Notes: generated from the sequence alone by a model not told the origin. A stretch of DNA of 64,000 nt from a bacterium (GCA_016708025.1 JADJGQ010000004.1:281830-345829), one strand, 5' to 3'. Shown: positions 11,901-20,027, numbered from the stretch's first letter. A program made the numbers and translations.

Positions 11901-13956
11901 GGGACGCTATGACTCATACGGTGACACACTGCGCCATGACACTGTCCAGACGCTCGACTATCGATACACTCCTACGGGCTGGCTTGAGGCGATCAATGAC
12001 CCTTCAGGTGTCTCGGCGAGCATGAGCGGATCCAGCGATCATTTTGGAATGAAGTTTAGCTACTTTCCAGATTCAATTCAGGTAGGCTATTACAATGGGA
12101 GGGTTCGTTCCATTACCACAGCAAACTCTGCAGGGGTGTCGCCCATACAACACCTATGGAAGTACACTTACAACGATCTTGGGTGGCTCACGAACGCAGA
12201 CGATACTGCAGGAGGGAGCAATTCAGATCGGGCCTATAACTACAATACTCTCGGACAGCGTGTTAGACAGATTGCCGGGGGCTCAGGTGCAACAGACTAC
12301 ACATACGATTCCTCTCCCGGTTCATCAAAGCTACTTTGGATCACTGGATCGGCAAGTACCAGGACCTTTGATGTGCTAGGCAATCTTACGTCCGATGTCT
12401 CTAGGGGGGTCAACAATCTGATTTACGACTACCGCAATTTGCTGGTCAACAGCTATTCCGCGCCGAACATCCCCGGAGGCGCGCAAACCAACGTAGTTTG
12501 CGTATACGATGAAACCGGGCAACGAATCAAGAAAGGATACAGCTACAATTTCTGGGCTGATTGCCCAGGCCCGGACGGCGGATTGGAGCTACAGGGAATG
12601 GGCGGCGAGACCATATCCCTGACTGAGAGTCAGGACACGCTTGGCACTCTGCTCGTCAACGATACCTCTACATCCGGAGAAGGGACAAATTCGTCAATTC
12701 CTAGCCAGTGTCTTTATACTGCGGCTGCTGCAACGTTTTATCTGTATGATGGCGGTGTCCTACTGGCTACTTTTGACCAAACTGACAAAGTGATTGATAT
12801 GTTTGTCAATGGTTCATCGGGACGAATTGCCAGCTACTATCAGAATAAGGACTCGCTACTTTACTACTTTGTGGCAGACAATGTAGGTTCCACTAGGCTT
12901 GTTGTTAAGGGAGTGCCGAAACAAGCGCCGCAGGTGGCAGAATACTACAATTACTATCCGTTTGGAGAAATGCAACAATCGTGGGGAAACTATCCGACCG
13001 CATTCAAGTTTTCAAGTAAAGAGCATGATCAGCATGGCGGATTCAACTTCCACTATTTCGGTGCCCGTTATTACGATCCCGCGCTTGGGCAGTTCTCGTC
13101 GATCGATGCGGCAGGCCAGTTTGCAAGTGGATACGTATACGGCGGGAATAATCCGATTTCCACAACCGACCGTGACGGAAACTTAGCATGGTTTGTGGCC
13201 GCCGCACTTTGGACTGCAGCGGATTACGGCATTGAGGCTTTTACAACCGGAAAGCTTCCTGATTGGACACTCAGAGACTTGGCGATCAACTACGTCACGA
13301 ATGTTGCCACAGTAGGAATAGGAAGAATGAAAGGTGTCAAGGATGGAGCGAAAATAGTAGCAACATCATTAGTTGATACGGCGAGCGAGTATTTGAAAGA
13401 TCTTGGCGACGGAAAGGTGAAGCCAATAGGAGATTACATCAACAAAGCAGGTACTTCTATTGCTTTTGGATTTGCAATGAAGTGGATTTCGAATCGGGCC
13501 AAAGAGACTGTCGATGATACTGCTGACAAGGCTAAGCAGAAGGCAGAAGATGAGCTTTCAAAGTCTGCTAAGAAACGAATGAAGGAAGTTGGGTTATCGC
13601 CTGCCGATCTTGAGGATCTTCCACCTTCACAGATGGACCGAGCACTCTCTAGAAAACCAAGCGTTCAAAAGTATGTTACAACTGCAAATAGAGTTAATAA
13701 GATCCAAGAAGGCAGTCATGTGGCAATAGATGCTGCCGCCGAGGTTACGACAAGAGCAGGTGAAAGGGGTATGGAACTTCTGTCACGGTGTCCGGGTGAG
13801 ATGGTAGTAAACAACAGCGAAATCGGCCAAGCTGCGATTAATTCGATGAGTACATCCATTCAGATATTTGATCCGAAGTCTCTTCTCAGGGGACAGAGCT
13901 TTTACGTCCCTTATACGAATTTTCCAGATGCAACTTCCACAAACTACATTTACTAG
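5917..13956 (+). CDS. Giant Rhs/YD-repeat protein with variable C-terminal tip
   Basis: 2679 residues with a cleavable signal peptide (basic M-K-S, then hydrophobic to A-F-G-Q-E). The middle is a long beta-rich shell with many YD-type repeats (for example Y-D-x-L-G-R and Y-N-x-L-G). The Rhs core signature lies near residue 2383 (Y-F-G-A-R-Y-Y-D-P-A-L-G-Q-F, then Y-G-G-N-N-P-I). In Rhs proteins the shell encloses a C-terminal tip that is often a toxin. Here the tip spans about residues 2430-2679: a hydrophobic A-A-L-W-T-A-A-D-Y segment, a K/E-rich helical stretch (A-K-Q-K-A-E-D-E-L) and an unrecognised end. A small membrane protein follows after 12 bases. Signal peptide plus position suggest cell-surface display. 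Toxin activity is inference. Confidence 0.88.
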   Translation: MKSQASTWISVVLLTIGLAIGAFGQEVKYSIVGTAASINYGATSASEFKSVFDAGAGATPAGTVDNFTGQHKESFPLCALSGRGGIGISLALDYDGNVSRIAKEENRLAQASPFGLGFSMGIPSILSDQRGTTDISDDFYFLIENNNKIPLTPLDDSSYILQDARPWVIVRHHGNVHGITQVIGWTIKLPDASLLRFGDYTTASSTWNATRNILFYGNYVGTGITPSDEPYAFQWDLKTVSDVESKNVLTFSYLQERAHLRVNNNGVSDTSIHRYTQASYVEYIGAPDGAGLLFLYSSPRSDVQSFYGSNNYEFYHKKHLAEIRVLSASEVVSSRLKFDFGYLNPERGSALKKLLLTGITQQSGDATQNMPAIRFEYVTDSASSVIGSIRRIYYPSGSFKSIHYSALHESENYSQLDMQVVDSAHYDFGTQGDLSSIFVSDNQFLQRDLYGARPVLYGRWDGYWHIDSMPWSVNMLQGSIPAVSPDGWFAFCPADSNRIILKRWMDGYWRDETVVDTIWPRVDRVGTTNVPVIVPGKNSFLYLTGSWDDHYNHRHLQTAHYFRWDGRVWKRVWVGSGYFIPEDGYEFDSDRFILRTESFSDVSYVLGGYNYSLQQLVTDTVDVEDGPMAFDPGPTHASGSSYFAFGNVDSLYIADWSGTSWALQTLAPYPDSTTLQNVSATANGIAYSFVERGFDYPLHYYSGFASTDGTTWVMKSLPDQGTSETKLFSGSNHYLYQQLSPGGAKIFEWRDTGWAIDDTVPVLPDHARPFANGEMYSIAYPREVYSSNYVKRYAGNGAWDDTYWFSQDVAEIGATDDYIVYAQDPDIWLRSYKSYYKGTSAITRKIDTLQLSGSVCYSTPARRAQFYCLPDNFYREMRYIKDIDPGLGQTCQPWKDVFAHKLVDTLFNGKPEAMVVSEVRSYRYIGDPNPVRQQYNYYAGLLDASARNMNFGKVRVTLPYDGTYPEAYTYHYYYNDIDSARFIDPGVWSKIPRNMLNLADASRFGVDNGGYSLDGVEYLSHAFTVGDSEARCQDTSISYFSVVRPFDTLPDVERMVVDSTHAIQDSLPSDMRFHYDSFSGQITATWRRYVPAGTWLIDSIQYGIHGGDSAVFKSDNALSTVISRKSYLRAVDSSYTLLNRDSTTWLKNGSWRPNESFVWRDPNTGSGISTGSYPTSGAFDEYGNVICRVSTDGTYEASKYAANGTYATTTVLNARPEEFVVQDFEQPSNWDNWSIGTGAYAYFVGDTVVHSGYKAFKILDNPSTIEKNWGPSRIISRADLTDSMYFFSGWAKANHAVLVFCFCMDDAGQTCSGGYKYLTFDSAKFGGGQWTRIEGLFDLHDQMAPGSTCFTKLRFQVVLADDGSAVTGDYAVFDDLRFHPYRASVSTKWIDLDSGLCMVAAGSDNLPATTNLDRFGRTKEALDARGKKLSAFEYSNTIWRDSIELKVEQHYPETGRKDTTIFMDSAQTIAWSVHAEEGYADRRIQAALLHNGTVIRNFTCLTDCYQNATGTLTVLPGDALRIIVDVESNGNMRSPDPDWDLVVALSYFRPYYDPDSPEYVRTYTFGESKDTLSSVSFYDPWGRLLQARVRDSINSQERTTVSGISTVNARGQTVKSFKAYHDLIAPSALDDYSPFEEAVTEVRHFYSDTANEGPNCEGYPYVESAYSKRTRSRVDSLGRAGATLQIASTRPTKILYGVDGSTADTLRSFSRTIDPDSVVSEGIADHWGRYELKRQRFEDSLGNEQWISVSTERDLPTRLSVTKFNTGASIVSLDSSHQNAIGQNDWTWKVDYGQIRMLYDRSGNLRFMQNDKRLAEHKAVYFKYDKLGRKVEEGLVSDTLFSQSKADDPNAPSSQSTVAYRWFYDYYKRGTGAAIVAPGRLVRVESGDTLYYRNYRFFPNENYDEEVVKLPQGAVGKKKIIRHFYHPDGNIRKLVVYTDSASSTSWRAFNYTYDALGRLQSIRKASLLDGLPSEDTLTYVTYNYNPDGSFRQVVLGRYDSYGDTLRHDTVQTLDYRYTPTGWLEAINDPSGVSASMSGSSDHFGMKFSYFPDSIQVGYYNGRVRSITTANSAGVSPIQHLWKYTYNDLGWLTNADDTAGGSNSDRAYNYNTLGQRVRQIAGGSGATDYTYDSSPGSSKLLWITGSASTRTFDVLGNLTSDVSRGVNNLIYDYRNLLVNSYSAPNIPGGAQTNVVCVYDETGQRIKKGYSYNFWADCPGPDGGLELQGMGGETISLTESQDTLGTLLVNDTSTSGEGTNSSIPSQCLYTAAAATFYLYDGGVLLATFDQTDKVIDMFVNGSSGRIASYYQNKDSLLYYFVADNVGSTRLVVKGVPKQAPQVAEYYNYYPFGEMQQSWGNYPTAFKFSSKEHDQHGGFNFHYFGARYYDPALGQFSSIDAAGQFASGYVYGGNNPISTTDRDGNLAWFVAAALWTAADYGIEAFTTGKLPDWTLRDLAINYVTNVATVGIGRMKGVKDGAKIVATSLVDTASEYLKDLGDGKVKPIGDYINKAGTSIAFGFAMKWISNRAKETVDDTADKAKQKAEDELSKSAKKRMKEVGLSPADLEDLPPSQMDRALSRKPSVQKYVTTANRVNKIQEGSHVAIDAAAEVTTRAGERGMELLSRCPGEMVVNNSEIGQAAINSMSTSIQIFDPKSLLRGQSFYVPYTNFPDATSTNYIY

Positions 13957-13968
13957 CGATTTGACAAC

Positions 13969-14388
13969 ATGAATAATCCTACACATCAGAAAGAAAAACT
14001 CAAGAAAGTGACGAGGGGGCAACTTGGCTCTTTATGTTTCATAGTAGGTTGGTACATTTACATGTGGTTTCAGGAGTGGCGTGGAACGATGTTACTGTCC
14101 ACGTGGGGTTCGTTGCCGATCATTGGACTGTGTCAGGGGGCATTGATCGGAAAGTTCGCGTTGTTGACGGTTGGCACGAAAGAACGAGTGATTGAACGCC
14201 AGATGCTGATAGAGCATAATTTTGGATCACGTATGAGGGTTGTCGGGTACGGAGTTCTTGTCTTATTGGCAGCATTACATTGGTATATTGTCATTCATAG
14301 TCCCGAGGAATTGAGACCTGTACAGCTTCGTACCATTGTTTTTCTGACCATATTAACAGCAGGGTATAAATTCTGGAATGAGAGATAG
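13969..14388 (+). CDS. Small multi-pass membrane protein, possible Rhs immunity partner
   Basis: 139 residues starting 12 bases after the Rhs stop codon. A basic N-terminus (K-E-K-L-K-K-V-T-R) is followed by four hydrophobic segments: about residues 17-32, 42-64, 88-106 and 116-132. There is no strong ribosome site, which would fit translational coupling to the Rhs gene. Small genes directly after Rhs tips often encode immunity proteins, and membrane immunity proteins usually protect against membrane-targeting tips. No family resemblance recognised, so the immunity role rests on position only. Confidence 0.55.
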   Translation: MNNPTHQKEKLKKVTRGQLGSLCFIVGWYIYMWFQEWRGTMLLSTWGSLPIIGLCQGALIGKFALLTVGTKERVIERQMLIEHNFGSRMRVVGYGVLVLLAALHWYIVIHSPEELRPVQLRTIVFLTILTAGYKFWNER

Positions 14389-15086
14389 AGAGATTTATTA
14401 AAGTTTGGGCATGTGCTTGTTGACGGAATCATAGCGGAGATGACGATGGTATACAAAGAGTTTTGTGATATCATCGTGAATACGGTATGACCGACAATCG
14501 TATTGGCTGTAGGTGGCGGGAGCTATTAGTGAACCTCGCCCACCATGGAACGTTTCGGGTCGGGCCCGTGGTCTCCAGCGCCCTACCTGTATGTTGGGCT
14601 TCTTATAAGCCGCTGTACCTAAAGGGTGGCCCAGCACCGCCATTCCTTGTGTGAGAATCTCTGCCGGCAGATCCTTGGCTCAGCGTGACCATGCCTTCCA
14701 AATCGGTTGTACAGCCCGGACCGTGGCCCGGTGGGAGAGGTGACTCTTCTGGTCCCAGCATCGGCTTGTCTGTTGCGAACATTCAGTAGCTGGGCTTGCC
14801 GTAGCAGCCCGGGAGGGAGCCGTACAACCGCCCGTTGCTCCTTGCGCTGCTCTGCCTGGTACAGCCGCTTAGCTCGCGCACTGGCTGCATCCTGCATTGC
14901 TTCTTCCTGAATGCGTGTGAGCGTTGCGCGAGGGTGGGCTCTCCCAAGTTTTCCTGGTAGTAGTTTCGAATATCCTAGATTCGAGTGAGACAGATGCTCC
15001 TCTATAAGGGTGAGCAGCACTCTGGTACAAAAGAACGCTCAATGATTTGCTACCAATTGAAGTCATAAATATGAAGTGAGGAAGGA
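14389..15086. other. Gene-poor, GC-rich stretch; possible remnant of an inserted element
   Basis: About 700 bases between the convergent Rhs and pilus transcription units. Minus-strand frames at 14619-15020 and 14398-14643 give Arg/Gln/Ala-rich peptides (R-A-K-R-L-Y-Q-A-E-Q-R-K-E-Q-R) that look partly coding, but their reading frames break up and I recognise no family. The GC-rich, hairpin-prone composition differs from both neighbours, so a decayed mobile element or intron is possible. No transposase motif or inverted repeat was found. Confidence 0.35.
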
Positions 15087-15566
15087 TTATCGCGTAATTG
15101 CGTCATCGATAATGGCCTTGAGTTCTCCCGTCTGGTCAATTTGCCACTTGTCAATTGCCGGATCGTCGTCGAGGCGTTCAGCAGTTGCCATGGCCGTGAA
15201 GTGATCCAGATCGCCGGTGATTTCGTAAGTATAACGAGCTGACTTCATGATCTCGACTCCGATGCTGTCAAAGGCATAAGGATTATCTTTACTCGCGGCG
15301 AATCCGGCGGCCGGGATCCAGTAGCGGTCGTTGTTCTGGAAATGCGAACGCTCCATCAGATATATCTGATGGAGCAGTTCCTTGGCTTCGGTCTGCTTTG
15401 CTTTAGTTGTTGAACTCATGTACATCGGGATGGCAATCCCGGCCAAAATGCCAATGATTACTAATACGATCAGCAGTTCGACCAGCGAAAAGCCACGCTG
15501 ATTGCGCCGAAGTACTTTCCGGGCACGTTGTGGTTTGTTAATGAGAGGAAAGTTTGAAGTATACAT
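15087..15566 (-). CDS. Type IV pilin / GspG-like major pseudopilin
   Basis: 159 residues with a prepilin signal: a basic leader (R-K-V-L-R-R-N-Q-R), cleavage at G-F, then S-L-V-E-L-L-I-V-L-V-I-I-G-I-L-A with Glu at +5. The soluble part (L-L-H-Q-I-Y-L-M-E-R, N-N-D-R-Y-W, a D-x-D-x-F-T-A strand) resembles major pilins of the PilA/GspG kind. GAGGAAC lies five bases before the ATG, and the start overlaps the gene upstream by 29 bases. It is the last gene of the minus-strand secretion operon and should be processed by a prepilin peptidase, which is not in this window. Confidence 0.85.
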   Translation of the reverse strand: MYTSNFPLINKPQRARKVLRRNQRGFSLVELLIVLVIIGILAGIAIPMYMSSTTKAKQTEAKELLHQIYLMERSHFQNNDRYWIPAAGFAASKDNPYAFDSIGVEIMKSARYTYEITGDLDHFTAMATAERLDDDPAIDKWQIDQTGELKAIIDDAITR

Positions 15567-16065
15567 GGTCGTTCCTCAGGATGCTAATCAGAGAGTCGCT
15601 CTTTTCTCCCCGAGAGGTCACTACAATTCTCAGTCGGTACAGACCGTGTGGGTCTGTTATTCCATTTGTGGATAAGATACTATCTGCCTGTGCTGTTCGC
15701 AATCCGAATTCGTGAAGAGCCAAGGCTGTCACGGACACACCGGAGCGCCCGAAGCGGATACCGTTCCGCATGAAGATGCCGTCTTTCCAGCTATAGGTGA
15801 TTTGCCGACCGCTAGTATTAATCACCAAGCTGTCCTGAAACTGGCCAATGTCAGACGCCTGGACGGCGGACTTCTCCAGTTCTCCGGCGAGAAAGGCCAG
15901 TTCTTCGGAGAGGATATCCTGCTTCTCCCACCCTGCCAGGTAGCGCTGGAGAAAGATAGTTGCCGAGACGATCGCAACCAACACGACCCCCGAGATTGCC
16001 ATAGCAACCAGGAGTTCAGTGAGGGTCATTCCTTTATGGTTTGTAAGATAACGCATATTCACCAT
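15538..16065 (-). CDS. Minor prepilin, GspJ/PilW-like
   Basis: 175 residues. Prepilin motif near the start: N-H-K-G, cleavage, M-T-L-T-E-L-L-V-A-M-A-I-S-G-V-V-L, with Glu at +5. The length and the long beta-rich C-terminal part fit a GspJ/PilW-type minor pseudopilin that helps initiate the fibre. The start codon may be the ATG at 16065 or the one at 16056; both overlap the previous gene, which indicates coupled translation. Class J rather than H is inferred from length and from its place between the I-like and G-like genes. Confidence 0.75.
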   Translation of the reverse strand: MVNMRYLTNHKGMTLTELLVAMAISGVVLVAIVSATIFLQRYLAGWEKQDILSEELAFLAGELEKSAVQASDIGQFQDSLVINTSGRQITYSWKDGIFMRNGIRFGRSGVSVTALALHEFGLRTAQADSILSTNGITDPHGLYRLRIVVTSRGEKSDSLISILRNDHVYFKLSSH

Positions 16066-16408
16066 AGAAATCGGCCAATAAAGAGCCGGTTTTGGTTCGG
16101 GTGACAGTCACATGGACTTTGGCCAACCGGCCGTCCAGTTCGATGCGTCTGGCCACGCTGAACTGTAATCCAGACATCTGTACGGTGGTATCTCCAGAAA
16201 GAGTATCCAATCTAGCTTGCGAAAGGGTAACTGTTTGCTGCGCCAAATATCGCCCAAGGGTCAACTCCCTCGTCGAGAACTTGGCGGTGCTATTGCTGAC
16301 CAAGGCTATTAGGAGCGAGAACCCGATCATGAAGACAGCCGCGGCGACCAACACTTCAATAATGGTCATTCCGTGTTGATTCAATCTCTTGGCTATGGGT
16401 GGTGTCAT
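16034..16408 (-). CDS. Minor prepilin, GspI/PilV-like
   Basis: 124 residues. Prepilin motif N-Q-H-G, cleavage, M-T-I-I-E-V-L-V-A-A-A-V-F-M-I-G-F with Glu at +5. The A-A-V-F-M-I-G-F helix and the short, compact C-terminus are typical of GspI/PilV minor pseudopilins. The start overlaps the stop of the upstream gene by four bases (ATGA type), so the two are translated together. Confidence 0.78.
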   Translation of the reverse strand: MTPPIAKRLNQHGMTIIEVLVAAAVFMIGFSLLIALVSNSTAKFSTRELTLGRYLAQQTVTLSQARLDTLSGDTTVQMSGLQFSVARRIELDGRLAKVHVTVTRTKTGSLLADFYGEYALSYKP

Positions 16409-17778
16409 CGCGCCACCATCTGTCGTATTAGTCGAAGACGACTACCATCAGACCTGCCCAGAACCGGAAGCGCCGGCGGATAGTCAAGTTGCCTCCGGTC
16501 GATGCGACAGTCCTTCAACCAATTGATATAGGTGTTAAGTGGCTGTTCATACAGAAAGTCTTCGGTGATGATCGTTCCATTCAGCCGTCCGCGCAGTTCC
16601 GAGTAGCCATCGCTCATGATAGCTCCGGTAAAGACAGAGCCAGTATCGAGATAGATCTTGGCATTGAGAGTCTGTAAGAATCCGTTCGATGACAGGAAGC
16701 ACGTTCCTTCGAGCGTTCCTTTCCCTCCGATCCAGATCCCGCAGGTATCAGTTTCGGTCGAGTCGTTCAAGTGAACCTGTAGCAGAGCGGGGAATTGAAG
16801 ATTAGCTTTCTCCGTAATGGAAATTCGTCCGTTGCTCAGAGCCGTCCCCGCCAGAGTTGCTTGTCCTTTCAGCAATATGGAATCCGGCGTGAAGAGAAGT
16901 GCATCGACAAATGCCGAGTCGCACAGCAGAATGGGACCATCACTGCAAATTCGAAGCGGCCCCAGGATTCGTGTCGAACCTTTGATGGTTACTCCTCCCT
17001 GGACAATTAAGGTCGTGACGACATCGAGATGATCAATAGCCAGGCCGTCTATCTCAAGGTCACCATCAATTTGGACAACCCCTCCAACCTGGAAGGGGAG
17101 TTTTTCGCCACCCCTCCAAATCTGACTGCCATGCATGAACCTATCCACCTGTTGTCGGACACGAGCCAGGTCTGCGTAGAAGCTTTGCAGCAACGTTGTA
17201 TCCACATGTGGTGGTTCAAGCTGTTGGTGTTGTCGTACTGCGCCTGTATGGAAATACTCGGAAGTGATGTCCTCGCCCTGAATTCGGCCGCTGGCCATCC
17301 CTTGTGGGCCAGTGTGCACGTCACCCCGAATACTGCTGTGCCCGGCAACCATTAGCGGGTACCGTTCATCGCAAACAATGATGGCGGCATCGAATAGAGA
17401 GGAGGGGCTGGTACCCAGGAAAGCGAAGGCGGTGACTTTTTGGTTGGCCTGTCTTCCGATTGAACTGACGAGAAGACTCGCTCCCCAGGGGTAACTCTCT
17501 ACTTCAAAATTTCCGCCATTGGGAGCTATCACTGGTCCTATTTTGCACAACAGTGAATCGGACCTCGCAGTAGCCAGAAATCGCTGAATCCCTGCCTCAG
17601 CCAGCAGCTCCGCACTTTGGTGGTTACGAGCTTTGATATGCTGGCTGTAGCGGGACAAGCTATAGGTGAGCACCGCCAGGAAAGTAACCATCAGAAACAG
17701 AAGGATTGCCAAAACCGGCACCAAGACTGTCCCGACAGACTTACTTGCGCTCGATACCGCGAAGCCAGAGCGTATCAC
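16405..17778 (-). CDS. GspK/PilX-position protein with large beta-rich exodomain
   Basis: 457 residues from a GTG at 17778, which has AGGAG seven bases upstream; a longer frame reaching 17880 overlaps the previous gene too far. The N-terminus S-V-G-T-V-L-V-P-V-L-A-I-L-L-F-L-M-V is a membrane helix like that of GspK/PilX but lacks a clear G-F cleavage site with Glu at +5. The rest is a repetitive hydrophobic-Gly-Asp pattern (G-D-L-E-I-D-G-L, G-S-T-R-I-L-G-P-L) that suggests a beta-helix. GspK normally caps the pseudopilus tip. By position this is the K gene, but the fold would be unusual for it. Confidence 0.65.
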   Translation of the reverse strand: MIRSGFAVSSASKSVGTVLVPVLAILLFLMVTFLAVLTYSLSRYSQHIKARNHQSAELLAEAGIQRFLATARSDSLLCKIGPVIAPNGGNFEVESYPWGASLLVSSIGRQANQKVTAFAFLGTSPSSLFDAAIIVCDERYPLMVAGHSSIRGDVHTGPQGMASGRIQGEDITSEYFHTGAVRQHQQLEPPHVDTTLLQSFYADLARVRQQVDRFMHGSQIWRGGEKLPFQVGGVVQIDGDLEIDGLAIDHLDVVTTLIVQGGVTIKGSTRILGPLRICSDGPILLCDSAFVDALLFTPDSILLKGQATLAGTALSNGRISITEKANLQFPALLQVHLNDSTETDTCGIWIGGKGTLEGTCFLSSNGFLQTLNAKIYLDTGSVFTGAIMSDGYSELRGRLNGTIITEDFLYEQPLNTYINWLKDCRIDRRQLDYPPALPVLGRSDGSRLRLIRQMVAR

Positions 17779-18214
17779 GCCAATTCTCCTGAGATGCAAT
17801 TGTGTACTTATCGGTAATCGTCTGGACTTCCCACCTACCGAGACTGTCTCCGACAGCACACACTGTCGTTTTCCCCTCATGGTTGCTGAACACGGCGGTT
17901 GAGCGTTTCTTGGTTTTCACGATTCCGACCAGTTGCCAGACTTCGTGGGCAGACTCCGGGACTACCGGAGATGGCAACGCCTCGAGTGTGTCGGCTTCGT
18001 TTATCTCTTCTACCTGTCGCAACACAAACGGGTTAATCTTGGGTGGCTGATAGACAAGGGCCCGTTTGGAGTCGACAGGTGGCCGTATCGGCTCAACAAT
18101 GGCAGCTTCTTCAACACTTTGCGATGTGAGCAACTGCAGGTTTCCCCACCAGATATACAATGCTACCGCCACAAGTGCGGTGAGAAGGATTTTCTTGATT
18201 CGATTGGCGGTCAT
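17741..18214 (-). CDS. GspC/PilP-like inner-membrane component
   Basis: 157 residues: one N-terminal membrane helix (I-L-L-T-A-L-V-A-V-A-L-Y-I-W-W), a Pro-rich linker (residues about 40-80, P-P-K-I-N-P-F) and a C-terminal domain with W-Q-L-V-G-I-V, then K-T-T-V-C-A-V-G-D-S-L. This matches the homology-region fold of GspC/PilP, which binds the N-terminal domains of the secretin and links it to the inner-membrane platform. No PDZ domain is present. The start overlaps the stop of the PilO/GspM-like gene by four bases. Confidence 0.72.
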   Translation of the reverse strand: MTANRIKKILLTALVAVALYIWWGNLQLLTSQSVEEAAIVEPIRPPVDSKRALVYQPPKINPFVLRQVEEINEADTLEALPSPVVPESAHEVWQLVGIVKTKKRSTAVFSNHEGKTTVCAVGDSLGRWEVQTITDKYTIASQENWRDTLWLRGIERK

Positions 18215-18711
18215 GGCGCCGCGACCTCAATAGAGAGAGACAAAATAACTGTTTGCCCTGAGAGGTTGGTCCGCTGCAAAGTTGCCTGACTGAGCCGAAG
18301 TTGAAACTGATTCTCCAACTCGTGGAGAAAGGGCACAGCCTCAAACACTGATCCGACCATTGATACATTATAGGAAGGGTTAGAGGTTAATCTGTCACGT
18401 CCGGTCAACATGACACGTTCAATTCTTCGGGTGTCCAGATTGTGCTGCCAGGCAAGTTCTTCAATTTGCTGTAGAGTGGGGGGGATGCCGGATCGGGATT
18501 GCGTAAGAATCTGAAGAGTCTTGAGAGAATCCGTCAATTGTTCGATCCGTCGTTCGAGTTGTTGGCTGTCGGCCAGCGCTGATTCAGAAATTTGGTGTAG
18601 CTGCCACTGCTCCAGACTGGCCGTCGCGGTCAGGTGAATGCAATAACCAATTCCCACTGCGACTATCATACCTGCAGTCAGCGCCGTTGCAAGGATTCGT
18701 CCCGAATTCAT
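18211..18711 (-). CDS. PilO/GspM-like assembly platform protein
   Basis: 166 residues: a short cytoplasmic start, a membrane helix (A-T-A-L-T-A-G-M-I-V-A-V-G-I-G-Y), a coiled-coil stretch (residues about 35-70, S-Q-Q-L-E-R-R-I-E-Q-L-T-D-S-L) and a small ferredoxin-like C-terminal domain. That arrangement is typical of PilO and GspM, which pair with PilN or GspL in the inner membrane. ATGA overlap with the upstream gene. Confidence 0.72.
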   Translation of the reverse strand: MNSGRILATALTAGMIVAVGIGYCIHLTATASLEQWQLHQISESALADSQQLERRIEQLTDSLKTLQILTQSRSGIPPTLQQIEELAWQHNLDTRRIERVMLTGRDRLTSNPSYNVSMVGSVFEAVPFLHELENQFQLRLSQATLQRTNLSGQTVILSLSIEVAAP

Positions 18712-20027
18712 TGACCACCTCGTGTGACCGTGAACTTGAAGGCCATCAAGGTATCAAGTAGCCCATCCTGCATCATAGCCTCAGGGCGAATAGAACTGAC
18801 CTGAATATCCCAGGGGGCACACGTGCGGCGCATAGACGCCAACAAGTCAAAGGCGGCAACATCATCCTGTGCAGTTCCACTGATTTCGGCGTAAGCGCTG
18901 TCATTCTGCGGTCGTACCAGAACACCGGTCAGTGTTGCGCCAGGCACAGTCTCCTGACAGAGTGCGGACAGGAGGGCGCTGGATCTTTCGGCTAACTTAC
19001 CTCCATCAGTCAATCTTGTCTGACGTGCAAGACTGTCGACCTGAATCTGAAGCAGGAGGTGATTCGAATAGAGCTGCTGATACTTGCGAATCGCTGTTTT
19101 ATCTGATGACAGGAAAGCAGCCGAAAAGCCAATCCATGCGAGTAAGGCAATCAGAATACTGCAGCCTATAAGATCAAGCAGCTTGAGACTCCCGAGTGCG
19201 ACATACAGGAACCGTGCAGTCGCCGAATTTGCCAGTGAATACTGCAGTGTCGATGCCGGTCGGCCCAACATTGGTCTGGAAGTAAGCCAATTCACCTGCG
19301 ACGACTGTTTGTGAGTCTGCAAGATAGGCGAGTACGTCGACACCGGGATGACTTCTTCATCCGAGTGTGAAAACAGCCGTTCAACATTATTCGATTTCTC
19401 GGCGATTGACCTCGTGTCCCCGCACAAGAAAGCACCGGAAAACAGCCCCCCCTTATGATTGATGCCAACAAAAGTTACTTTGCGTTCCGACCAGGAGCAG
19501 AGCACGGCAAATTGCTGCCGGGAGAATTTCTTGAGGTTGGATAAGAGTGTATATCCTACCAGCGTCCCAATGAAGAGCGTGGCGATATCTCGGGACTTTA
19601 GTACTTTTCGCAGCGCATCGAGAAAATCGCGTTGAATTCCCTGGATGAGAAAGAGCTGAGTACCATTAGATTCGGCCAAAGTCTGAGTGATCTCTGCCGC
19701 CTCGTGTCGTACCGAGGTCGCGTGCTGTACGATCTGTTCGCGCGAAAATGTGGTGTCTCGCCAACCTGCAACAAAGCAGCGCGGGCCATCGATGAGGACG
19801 GCGATCGGAATAACCGGCAACTTGCCGGTCTTTCGAAGGCTGTCAACAAAAGTCTCGATGGCCAAGTGATCGGCGTTTCCAACTTGATCCGCAATTAGTA
19901 CCTTCGTACCATAACCAATCCGAAGCAATTGAAGACAATCAGAGTGAATGAGCAGGTAATAGCCAACAGGCAGTGGAACGAGCGTGTCTTTGACTACACG
20001 TATGAGGGAATGCCAAGAACCTGACAT
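18708..20027 (-). CDS. GspL/PilM-PilN-like assembly platform protein
   Basis: 439 residues. The first 280 or so are soluble and cytoplasmic and may be a diverged actin-like domain as in GspL/PilM. A membrane helix follows at about 287-308 (L-L-D-L-I-G-C-S-I-L-I-A-L-L-A-W-I). After a coiled coil there is a PilN-like periplasmic domain (L-L-S-A-L-C-Q-E-T-V-P-G-A-T-L-T-G-V, A-E-I-S-G-T-A). The single-chain architecture is that of GspL rather than split PilM and PilN. The start shares a base with the secretin stop (TAATG), so the genes are coupled. Confidence 0.7.
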   Translation of the reverse strand: MSGSWHSLIRVVKDTLVPLPVGYYLLIHSDCLQLLRIGYGTKVLIADQVGNADHLAIETFVDSLRKTGKLPVIPIAVLIDGPRCFVAGWRDTTFSREQIVQHATSVRHEAAEITQTLAESNGTQLFLIQGIQRDFLDALRKVLKSRDIATLFIGTLVGYTLLSNLKKFSRQQFAVLCSWSERKVTFVGINHKGGLFSGAFLCGDTRSIAEKSNNVERLFSHSDEEVIPVSTYSPILQTHKQSSQVNWLTSRPMLGRPASTLQYSLANSATARFLYVALGSLKLLDLIGCSILIALLAWIGFSAAFLSSDKTAIRKYQQLYSNHLLLQIQVDSLARQTRLTDGGKLAERSSALLSALCQETVPGATLTGVLVRPQNDSAYAEISGTAQDDVAAFDLLASMRRTCAPWDIQVSSIRPEAMMQDGLLDTLMAFKFTVTRGGQ

